From: Pipra filicauda
Taxonomy: Eukaryota > Chordata > Aves > Passeriformes > Pipridae
DNA: 64,000 nt
Direction: 5' to 3'
NCBI RefSeq assembly: GCF_003945595.2
Contig: NW_024104365.1
Span: 8,775,049 to 8,839,048, forward strand
Numbering within the stretch: the stretch's first letter is position 1; the number at the start of each line of letters is the position of its first letter. The position numbers and the translations under genes are program-made. Below the pieces are notes generated by a model. The model ran no database searches. It was not told where the DNA came from and saw only the letters and a program-made list of their open reading frames with translations. Below, one piece after another: positions 12,445-24,400 of this stretch.

Positions 12445-15400
12445 CTGAAAGCCCAGGGCAGACAGGTTACAAGGGTTTCTTGTTACAAGGAGTTCATATT
12501 CCATCAGTTTACAAATTCCTCCCTTGCCCTCCCCCCTAAACAGCCATTAAAAATACTGACCCTCCTCTCCAAGTTCGCCATTCTATTAAACAGGGTTAAT
12601 AAAAAGGAAAAATGAGGGGGTTCCATTCTTTTCCTCATATCCTGATCAGACACATCCATGTCTCCCCGCTTCCACGACAGCCCACTTTGCTTCACTGTTA
12701 CCAACTCTTCAGCACCCATGGGATGGAGAAAGTTCCTGCAGCAGGGAACCCACTGCACATGGATTATCCAAAAAGGTCAGGAGAAGCTTTACAAGCAGTC
12801 CCAAAGTAGATATTGTCTGTAACAGGAAGAGCAAGCCTGGCTTACCTGCCCAGAGCTGTAGGCTCTGTGGGGCCACGGCAGGCCAGATGACCAAGCTGTT
12901 GGCCTCGTAAATGGGATTCTGGAATTTGCTCAGCTCTTCATTCCTGTTCACCCAGGACCACAGGGACATGGTCTTTTGAGGCAGCTTCAGTTTAGCCCTA
13001 AGAAACCCACAGGAGCAAGTTAGTTGTGTACACTTTGATCCGTAAAGACTGTTTTAGTCAGAACCACACAGACTAGAAGGCCACAAGTTTCTCAAAATGC
13101 CACTAGCCCAGATAATTCAGGACAATCCCTTCAGTACCTCTCACCATCGTGGCACAGGATGCAAACCTAAAGCAATTTACTCAACCTGGCTGATTACCAC
13201 TACTTTTGAATAAAAGATGGGGAAATAAAATTTATAAGTTGTGTGGAAGTTGGCTGCCTCCTGTCCAGGTGAAGGATCAGTCACCTCCCCACAGTGGTTC
13301 GAGTGCCAGGTTTTGAAAGGGATTGAATTCCTGTGTTAAGGCAGAGCTGGGAAGTGGGATGGGTCTGCACCAGGGAAGGATGGAAATGGAATTCTTGAGT
13401 ACATAAAAGCAGTGTTACTGCTGGAATTGTGCAATGGGCACACCTGACAGGTCCCTCTGGTGGCAGGAAGGATCTAAGCACACAGGGCAAGCAGTGCTGT
13501 TTTCCTGGGGCAACCCCACCACAAGGAGTTACACAGGGATCTGTATTCCTTAGATTGCAGCAAACATCCTGCCTGCACTAGCAAATTGAACTGCCAGCCA
13601 GGAGGAGATTCACCATCCCTGTGAATGCTTCAGACAGCACAAGCTTCACATCAGACTTCAAACCCTGTCTGTGCTCTCAGGCTGACGGGCTCGAATGTGA
13701 CAGGCAGGTTATTACATGTAACATCCAATACTCTTCCAAATTCCATCTTATTGGTTTCAAGTCTAACTTGGTTTTGCAGATGACTAGTTCAGCAGCCCTG
13801 CAGAAGGCAGCAGAGTCTCTTCTAAGCCAAGATGAAGGGCAGAGAGGTTTATAGGAAGCTTTAAATTGCCTTCCTTATCTGTAATATCAGTTCGGTTTTT
13901 CCCTTCATGTTAAGTTAAGCAGGAGACCATCAGACATGGTCTTACTGGAGTCAGGAGTCCTGAGGGCTGAACTGTTAACCTCAAAACAGGAATCCAACCT
14001 CAAAACAGGAATCCAAACCTCTCTGACAGCTGTGGGAGGCTCCAGCCCTGCCCCCGTTTGCTACTCCCAGCAGCCCTACTCAGGGCTGGACCTGGGGGCG
14101 TCAGGACCACCAGGCTACAGAGTCATGTTCCTCCCTGACAGGTAAGGACCAGACTTGCCAGCTTTGGCTTCTGATGCCTTGACCTTCTCCTCCAGGCCTG
14201 CACGGACAAGTTTGCTTCCCACAGCCATGACTCACGTCAAACTCCAGCTGTTTATTCTTTTATGGAAGAGTTTTTGTGTAAGAGACTATATAAACTGGGA
14301 ATGGGTGGGGATTTTTGGCCAGGTTGGAGCAACCTGGTCTAGTAGAAGGTCCCTGCCCAGGGCAGGGAGTTGGAACGAGATGATCTTCAATGTCCCTTCC
14401 AACCCAAACCATTCCATGATTTTTTGTTAGATACACAAGGGTTCAAATCAAGCATCCTTACCAACCTTTCACTTTCATTGTTTCCCAGGAAAGTCCCAAA
14501 CTGGGAAGCATAAGCATGTTCAAAGAGCATGATGAGGAACTGTTCATTGAACTCGAAGGAGCAAGGGAACTGCCGAAGGATCTGCCACACACAGTCCAGG
14601 AAAAGCAGGAACACCGGGGCCTCCCACTTCTGTTTGCTGTTGGAATAGGCTGACTGGGCACAGCGCTGCTGGAAAGGGTGACCAGCCTGTGGGAATCAGA
14701 GGAAGCATCACACACAAAGCAGTGGGATGTGGGTACATGTAGCAAAAAAGACCTTAGAGACAGTTCTGTCCATGTGACCGTGCTGTTATTGCTCAGGCAT
14801 CCAGTAACAAGCTGCTGGTAACCATTATACCCCTGTGCTGGCACTGCTGAGGCCTCACCTCAAAACCCTGGGGTCAGTTTTGGGTCCCTCATGACAAGAA
14901 AGACATTGAGGGGCTGGAGCGTGTCCAGGGAAGGAAACGAATTTGGGGAAGGGGCTGGAGCACCAGGAGCAGCTGAGGAAGCTGGGGGGGCTCAGCCTGA
15001 AAAAAGGAGGCTCAGGGGGGACCTTCTGGCTCTTTGCAACTCCCTGACAGGAGGGGGGAACCAGGGCGGGGTTGGGCTCTGCTCCCAGGGAACAAGGGAC
15101 AGGATAAGAGGAAATGGCCTCAAACTGTGCCAGGGGAGGGTTAGATTGGGTATTAGGCAAAATTTCTTCATGAAGATGGTTGGCCAGCCCTGGCATAGCT
15201 GCCCAGGGTAGCGGTGGAGTCCCCATCTCTGGAGGGATTTAAAAGCCATATGGATGTGGCACTTGGGGACAGGGGTTAGTGGTGGCCTTGGCAGTGCTGG
15301 GGAATGGTTGGACTCAATGATCTTAGAGGGCTTTTCCACCCCTAACAATTCTGTGATTCTGTGACTAATTTGCCTGCCTTTCCCAGGCTGTGTGATCAGT

Positions 15401-18400
15401 CCTGTATTTGATCAGGGAATGTGACCAAGAACAAACTGATGTGGGTGCACTGAGGGGCCAGACTGCAAAGGTACAAAGAGCAGAACTAAGGTTTTGTGGT
15501 TTAGTCTGAACAAGGCTCTGAAGAGATGGAAGAGATGGAACCTGGTCTGGGGGAAGGTGTCCCTGCCCATGGCAGGGGGGGTGGAACAAGATGATCTTTA
15601 AGGTCTGTTCCACCCCAAACCATTCTGTGGTAAGAGATGTCCATCCTGAGCACACAAAACAGGCAGTTTCCCAAACCCAAAAAACTGCCAGGAGAGGCAG
15701 AGGCCCCACAAAGTGCCAGAGGTACAAATGACTCAGGGAATGATGCTGCTCTGAGGACAAAGGCTGTTCACACCAAGCAGGGCTGCAACAAGGCCCAACC
15801 TGTTTGCTGCCTCTCAGGCTATTTCCCAATCCAACTGTCACTGGAACAGATTGCCCTTTTGTCCAGAGGTGTTTCTTACCTGCAGCCACTCCCTCACAAC
15901 AAGAGACTCAAAGCCACGGATGGTCCTGCACCTTGGATCCAGGATAATCTGTGCCAGAGAAGTGACCTGGAGCGTGGAATCAGTTCCTTCAGTCCCATGG
16001 ACTAACACTGATGCACCTTCCCTGGGAAAGAAAGAGGTGGGAAGGGACAAGAGTATGAATGAGCAGAATACATACCAAGGGCATACACATCCCAGTGGAT
16101 GCCATTATATCCCATGGACACCAGTGCTGACAATGCTGAGGTTTTGCTGTCTCTTTACCACCACATCCCCTAAGGAAGCATCCCACCTTCTCACCTGAGT
16201 CCTCACCAACACTAACCAGAGCTCTGCATCATGAAAGGCTCAGTTTCTTGCTAAGCAGTCTGGAAATCCAGGCTCTTTGTCTTGATCTCACAGGCAGATC
16301 TCCTTTGTGGTTCTCACTCTTTTGGATTGGTACCCCTGTGAGTTATAGCTGGGAAATGCAGCTCAAAATGAGCTTGTGTCATTCACCGTTTTGCTCATTA
16401 CTCTCAAATCTTCCCATAAGCACTGAAATGAAGATGTATCACCACCCAGATGCTCTGCAAATCAGTATTACGAGGTTCTTGCTCAAACCTGGGTTTAATT
16501 TGGGCCTCAACTGAGGTTCTCTACTACTTCCTGAAAAGAGGTCAGAGCCAGGTGGGGGTCGGTCTTTTCTCCCAGGTAACAAGTGACGGGATAAGAGGAA
16601 ACAGCCTTAAGTTGCAACAGTGGAGGTTTAGATTGGCTATTAGGGAAAGTATCTTCACTGAAAGAGTGGTAAGGCTTTGGATCAGGCTGTTCCAACCCCC
16701 ATCTAAGCTGGCCTTGAACACTTCCAGGGATGGGGCAGCCACAGCTTCTCTGGGCAACCTGTGCCAGGGCCTCACCACTGCAATTGCACAGAAATTCTCC
16801 CTAATATCTAATCTAAACCTTCCTTTCCTACCTAATCTTAACCTTTATCTCTTCCTCTCACAGCAGTGACAGATAAAGCACAATTCCAAAGGCTGCCAAC
16901 CTATGCCCTCCTCAAAGTGGGGCACAGCAGGATAACAGTATTTTCCCCTTTCACCTTTCAGGCCCCAGACCTTCAAGATGCTGCAGGATCTGTCCCAGCC
17001 ATTCCTGCCCATGGTAAATAATGGAATCATCCCTGTCAGCTCACCTCTGACCTCCAGGCCCTGAGTGAGGCAGGTCAGGCACCTGACACAGCTCCAGGTA
17101 AACAGAAAAAGCAAAGCTGAACTTAAAAATGATGAAATCAGCCACTGTCCCAACAAGCCAGAATGGTTTCATCACTGATCTTTCTCATCATACGCATGTA
17201 GGAAAGAATTCCAGACAAAAGTATTGATCCAGAGCAATCCTTTTCTGGCACAGTCAGTAATGAAACCAGCACTGTCAGTGCTTTCAAAAAGCACAGAGCT
17301 CACGTTTTAAATGCTCTGATGCTGTTTTACCACTAAGACAGCATTCCAGCCTGCCTGTGTGCCTGCAGAACACATTCTCCAGCTGGTATGAAAAGCCAGG
17401 TTTTCTCTGAATTTTTGGATAGGCTTTTCCTGCTCAGAGCCACAAATAAAACACATATTTAACTCCTTCATCTGGCCTTACAAACCCTGGCACCTGACAG
17501 GGAGGTTTGGCTCTCCAGGCTGAGGTCTGAACACAAGTCAGCTGAGTCAGCAGGATTTGTGACAGAAATGTCAGGTTAAGAGAGGTCATGAGCACTTAGA
17601 AGGGATGAGCAGGATTACTTAGGGATGAAAATGTAAGAGGGGAAAAGCACTGGGCCAATTCCTGGGGAAAACAAGGAAATGCCATTGGTTTAACCTCTGT
17701 AAGTGAGGTGGGGTATTGGAAACTTGCAGCTGAAAAGAAAAAAATAAAAAGGACTTTTTGAAAAAAAAAAAATCAACCCTGTGTCCTCTCTTTACTCTCA
17801 AACAGCATTTCAGATGGGCACATTTTAACCTAAACCTTCAATAAAGCAATCTAAATCAGACTGGTTTCATCAGACATAGGAATACACCTCAATTACATAA
17901 TTTAAACCCTATTCTTAGTCGAGGTTGCCTCCCTCAGCATGATTTACTGGAGGAACATTCCTTCACCAGGATGATGAAACAGCATCTTGCATGAGGATGA
18001 GCCAGATCGTGGAGGGCAGTGATTAATACTTCCAGAGGTATCTAATGACAAAATGAATGAGAAACTCAAGCCTTTCTGCAAGAGATTTACCTGTCAATGC
18101 ACTGAGCAGCCAGACAAGCCGTGGTCAGGATCTCCTTGACATGAGTCAGCCAGTTGGAAGCTTCCAGTTTACTGAGCCAGCGGTCCATGTTGTGGGACTG
18201 GTCATTACAAGCTTCCACCAGTTTGATGAGGCTTTCCTGCAGGATATTAAACCTTTGGGAAAAGGAAAATGTTATTGAACATTACATAAGAAGTAACACA
18301 GGAACCAGGATATGGATTATTTAGTGTTCATATACTGTGGTTTATTCATTCTTCTGTTTGATGCTTGCAGAGCTGTAAAATAATAACAAAAATTCAAGTT

Positions 18401-21400
18401 TGAGTAAAAACTTTTGAAGCAAAACCAAATACTTCAAAGTAACAGCCAGGAAATTCCTAAATTAACTCCTCAGGAGCTGGTCTACACAGCGAGGAGGGGA
18501 GTGACTGCTTTCCAATATCTCCAGTTAACATTACTGCACATCTGTGTAGGAGGATTTTCCAAAATTAGGCTTAAGAGAAATTGAACAAGGCCAAGCTAAA
18601 AGTCTATTTAATTTAGTAACTTGTCCCTAAATGATCAAACAATATTAGACGTCCAGTGAAAAGTACTGGCTCATAGAATCACAGACTGGTTTGGGATGGA
18701 AGGGATCTTAAAGCTCATCTCATTCCCACGGGCAGGGACTCCTTCCACTATCCCAGGTTGCTCCAAGCCCTGTCCAACCTGGCATTGAATGCTTCCAGGG
18801 ATGGGGCAGCCACAGCTTCTCTGAGAAAATCCTCTGGATAAAACTGTGACTGTCACTGCCACAGAACAAATCCTCACCTGCAGAAGTTTTCTGGCTCCTT
18901 CCAGTGTGAAGGGAACACAGGAAGGCTGGAGTGTGGCTATGGCTGGCACAGGGAGATGCCTGATGCCTGAAACCTGCAGCAGGTTGTTCAGAACAAGGAA
19001 CCGAAACCCAAATAACCTTTATCATCCACACATCCTGATTTGGCCATAAAAAGAACATGACCCTGCTGACAGGAACCAGCATACACAACTCTTCTTACAG
19101 AGCAAATACTTCATGGAGCAACCACAGCCCTGACAAAGCCAAGCCCAGGGCAGGGCCTGTGTGATTCCACTCACCTCTCAATACCCTTGTGAATCCTCCT
19201 CCACTGGGGATAGTGGACTTCTTGCTCAAAGCCCCCTCCTTTGGCCCTGGCCTGCTGGGCCACATTCAAGGACCTGGTGTCAATGATGTAGCCACGTTTG
19301 CCAGGCCGGAGCGAGGCGTTGATCAGCTTCTCGTCCTCCTTGCAGCGTCTCCCGTTCGTACCTGTAAGGGGTTGGCTGCTTCTCATCATGATCTGGGGAG
19401 ACACAAAACCAGGAATTAGGCACTGGAAATGGAGGGAGTTCAGACTGAAAGGCACCAATCACTTGAGCTCCAAGCCTTGCCCTGAATCCTTCAGGTTTTT
19501 TTAAGTCCAATCTTTTGCAGGAACTGAACGTATTTAAAAACCAAACTACATATCCTCGAATTGAGGATATCTGGCAGGTAAAGTTCTAAATTACAGATAT
19601 CATCTTAGGGGCTTTATCCCTTTAATTATGCCTGAAATACCATCTTTGTGAAACTCTGAACTGGATTCCTGCTGATGGCTCCTTTATAAGCCTTGGAAGT
19701 GTTATAAATCCCTGGAGGTGTTCAAGGCCAGATTGAATGGGGCTTGGAGCAACCTGGTCTAGTGGAAGGTGTCCCTGACCATGGCAGGGGGTTGGAACTG
19801 GATGGTCTTTGAGGTCCCTTCCAACTCAAACCATTCTGTAATCCTATGAAGCAAACATTTTTGGGATTGTCATTTTTAAGGTCTCTTCCCAACTCTGTTC
19901 TTAAAACACTCAAATCATTCCCATGTTAAAAGATGCCTCTTAGGGACAGTTTTCCCTCGTGGATTAACTAATAAACCTTGAGTCCACAGACTGATGAGCT
20001 GAGATTTCTCTTTAGTAAATGCTTTTCAATTCAGGAGCTCCCCAGCAGCTCAAATGATCACTAAAATGTGAGGGCAGCCAGTCAGCAATCCCAAGGACAT
20101 TTGGGAACTCAGAGGCAAGAGGAGAACATGAGGGACAAAGTTACTGTCACAAGTTCAAGTGCTCTGAGCCACACACCATTATATCCCTCACACCTGAAAC
20201 ATGCACAATTTGGAGAGATAACTGAGCAAATCTTCCTCTGATGGTTTTCAGCTGAGCTGAGAAAAAGCAGAAAACACAACTGATATGGAGCTGGTGGGTG
20301 GCTGATTTTAAAGCAAGGCAAAAAAGCCCCAAGTTATTACTGAGTCAGACTAGACATCCTCAAATTCAAGGCTTACAGATCTTGGCACCAGGAGGTGAGA
20401 AGGCATTAGAGCATTTGAAGAGCCTGTATCAAGTTTAAAAGTTGCAGGTTGGACATCCCAACATCCTCAGAACTGGTTACATCAGCAAGAGACACAAATA
20501 CTCAACAGTTTGATAGAGTGCATTTCTTAATTACAGTGTATCAGTCACTCCATTAGACTCTGGCTTGTCCAAAAGCCTGTGCAACACCAAGAATTTGCTG
20601 CTCCTGAATCATGTTGCACTGCCAGGCTCAGAGAACAGCTTGTTCTGATCCTCCTACCACAGGCACAGAGCAGAAGCAGTGCTGGCTCTGCTGTCACCAT
20701 GATGTGATGAGGGCCCACCACTCAGGCGGGACAATGTGGCTCCTGCCATCCTTCCCTTGAAGCCTCTTGGCAGACAAAGCAAGTCAGGGTGCCAGCAGTG
20801 CTTTTACAAACCTCATCTTGTTCTTAACTGCTGTAAGCAAGCTCATGCCATGCACATTCCCAAACAAGCACATTAATGGCTATTTCTAGGACGGAGATGA
20901 CTCATTCCATCCCCCAGAACCACTTTCACTGCAGCCACTGAGAAAGTCGGAAAATAAACCAGGCGAACATCACAAACTGTGTTAATTCCAGAGCACAAGT
21001 TGCTTTTCCATGAAACAAACATATCCACACACTTCCTTCAGGAACAACCAACACCCAAACCCAGCTCACCATCCCATTCTTCCTGTGGTAGTAGCTGAGC
21101 ACTGGGAAGCGACTGCCGTGGCGGAACATGGCGACCTTCCGGAGCTCGTCGTCGGTGATGCATTTGGGGACAATGACAACTGGAGGGTAGGAGGGACACA
21201 CAGAGAATTCCTTATTGATGCAGCTGAGCCGCCACTCATCTGTCTGAAAAACACCAGAACACACAGGCTTTGGGTCAGAAAACACATTATTAGTGGTAGA
21301 GCATTAAAACCTGGGAAGAAGAACTTCCATGTGCAGGATAAGGCACACGCAGAGGAATATTGGTGATCTGCTCCATCTGCACCACAGGAGAAAGCTCAGT

Positions 21401-24400
21401 TGTCCTTTTACCAACCATTTATAGGTCTGTTGACCCATTAATTTTCCCCCAAATCCTTGATGCTCCCTGAAAACATCTCGTGGCAGCAGCTCCCAGACAC
21501 TCATTACCCAACATGCAGATAAAGAAGTGGAGGAAATGATCAGGTGATTCTGGTTCTTGAGGTGCAGGACTTGAACAACAGTTCCCTCTCTGGTTTATCC
21601 ACATCCTCAAACAGCACCAAATAAGCCCAAGTGGTCAGAAATGGGTGATTGTGGCTTTCAATTATTTCACAGGCACAGACAATGTGAGACATCCCAGAGC
21701 AGGAATGTGTTCCTACATCAGCAAATTTAGGGGGCAGAAAGGTTCATTTAGATCCAGTAACATGGGCTCAACCCTCCATCTGTGCTGAAAGAAGAGTTCA
21801 CAAGACAAAGGGGGCTGAGAAAGGCAGGAATTTCCACCAACTCCAGATGTTGGAGCTGCCTTGAGGTTAAAACTGCAATTTAATACCTCCAGCTCGGTTC
21901 TTTTCCACGTGCTTAACGACAGCTCTTGCTCCCAAAGCATCTTCTGGAAGCAGCAGAGCATCCAAGGCCCAAGGTCTCATCCTCAGCTCCTGTTATGTAA
22001 CTTCTGAGCTTCCAAGAGCCAAATCCTTGGGAAAGAAGTGCTGAGTGTTGGCACCTTGCACCTCACAGGCACCTGGCATGAGAACTCAGGCACCTGATAC
22101 CCAGGGTCAGACACAGGGCTGGGCTCCAGCTCAAGGAAGAAGGTCAACAAGGAGCTCTGCAGGAGGCAGAGACCTCACAGAAATGCCATAAAACCTCTGC
22201 TCATGTGTTCACAGGAAGTTTCAGCCAGACTAAAAGGCAGAAGGGTAAAGCAGGCAGCACAGAAAGGAAGGGAAGAGCATAAATGAACCTGTAACAGGAT
22301 ACACAAAACCCCCCCTCGATTCAGGTCTGCTAGTTTAACATGTATTAATTGCACATTTCTGATCAGAATTAGGTCTTTCTCCCTCTTTCCTTTCTTCCAG
22401 AGGCTTGCTACCTCTTGCCATGCCCCTCCTGGCTGCTACCTGCTCATATAAATCATCCTGACCAGCTCACTGCAAAAATGGAAAACTGGGATCAATTCAC
22501 AAAGGTTTTCTGGCAATGAAGTCTTTCCATCAGATCAACAAGCTGATCTGACTCACAACACTTTCAGCAGCAGGAGCTCTGAGGCCTGGGATATGTGGCA
22601 CTGGAGACAGTAAAATTGTGCTTTTTAGTGGCAATCTAAGAAAAAGATGCTGAAAAAACACACACTATGTGCATCAGGATCAGCAGCAGCAGCAAGAGCA
22701 GAAATTGCTGCCTGTGTGCAGTGGCCCAGCTGGACAGTATTGCACCACAACCTTATTTCATTATTAATTAGCCTCAAAACAGCTTCTCTGAACAGCTCCA
22801 GTTTACAGAAAGCAGAGCTTCTCCCAGATGCAAAGTCAAACTGCCTCTGGCCATCAGGTTATAAGCAGAGATGAAAAGTTCTGGATCACAAAAGGGATGT
22901 GGCTGGTCACAGCTCCAGCTTTTAATGCATCAACAATGACAATTTTTATAAAATAATGCTATTTTTATAGCTTTTTTGGGGTGTCTGTGTTAATTTACAC
23001 ATAAAGGTGTACAATCTGATCACAATGAAAAAAATCTGTGTGGATCTGGAATATAAAACTGATAAATACATTACAGGAATATAAAACTGATAAACCCCCC
23101 TTCCCAGGATGTGGGGAAGGTGAAGCCAGAGCTCTGTGGTGTGTTTGAGCCTGGCTGTCACTGGTATCACCAGCATGAAAAGGAGTGGAAGAGCATCCCC
23201 TGATTTATCTCCCACTCTGGTATTTTAACCCTGCCCAGAACCTCCTCCCCTCCCCACTTATAACACAAGACAGATGATCCTGTTATGTCATCCAGTTGTA
23301 ATTTACTGTTCCATGGGAAGGAGGAGGGGCCTGGCAGCAGTTGGCACCATTTGTCTTCCCTGGCACAGCTCCTCGTGCAGAGATCCCGTGAACCTGTGCA
23401 GTGCCAGCTTCACATTGCTGGAGTAAACTCCATTCTTAGCTTTTTTTTTGGGTAGAGCTGTAATTTGGGAGAAAAAATGGCCATTAGAACTGGAAGAGGG
23501 AGGCAGCAGCAATTTAGGTATGTGCAGCAGAGGGCCTGCAGTGGAAGGGAGGACGGACCTCACCTTCAGCATCACCAGGTAACTGTGTTGTGTAAAACTC
23601 AGAGAAAGCACAAAATTAACATTTAATTCTCCCAATGCGAGATCTGTTCTTTTAGGAATCAAAAAAAGTTAAGGACAGAAGCAGCAAAGGACACTGAGCA
23701 CAATGGAAAGGACTCCAAAGAAAGAAAAATGAGTATTTTCTCCTTGCAAGACTATCTCTGGGATTTCTACTTTTCTTGTCCTAGCACTTGTTTAGAGATA
23801 CTGATTTCCAGAAGTCCAAGATATCCTTCATCCTAAAACTCAGAATTGCCAGGAGAGGTTGTTTTCCACAAAACAGTGGGAAATAATTCAAGTTCTACTA
23901 ATAAGCCTTAAAAAAAAAGTTGGGAAACCATCAAGGACCTTGAGGGATCCTGCAAAGCAGCAATGGCAGAGGCCATTCCCAAGGAAAAAGTCCTGTTAGG
24001 GACAGGTTGTGCATGAAAAAGGAGCATAGCAGATGCAAAGACTGATGATTGTCTGATAAGAGTAAAATGGGGGTGACCCAAACCATTGTAAACTGAGCCC
24101 AAAGTCAGAAAATTGGGATTTTTTAAGAGAAGCTCCAATAAGATAAAGCACAATTGAACCATTCAGATTCCTGAGCTCTTTCCAGCCACGAAGGGGAAAG
24201 GGAAGAGCAAAAAAGTTGGGGGAAGAAAAGAGAGAAAAAGGGGGAAGAAAAAAAGAGGAAAGCAGAGGAAAGAAAAAAGAGGAAAGGGAAAGAAAATAGA
24301 GGGAAAGGGGGGAAAGAAAAAAGAGGAAAGGAGGAGAAGAAAAAGAGGAAAGGGACAGAAAAAGAGGAAAGAGGGGAAGAAAAAGAGGAAAGGGGGGAAA

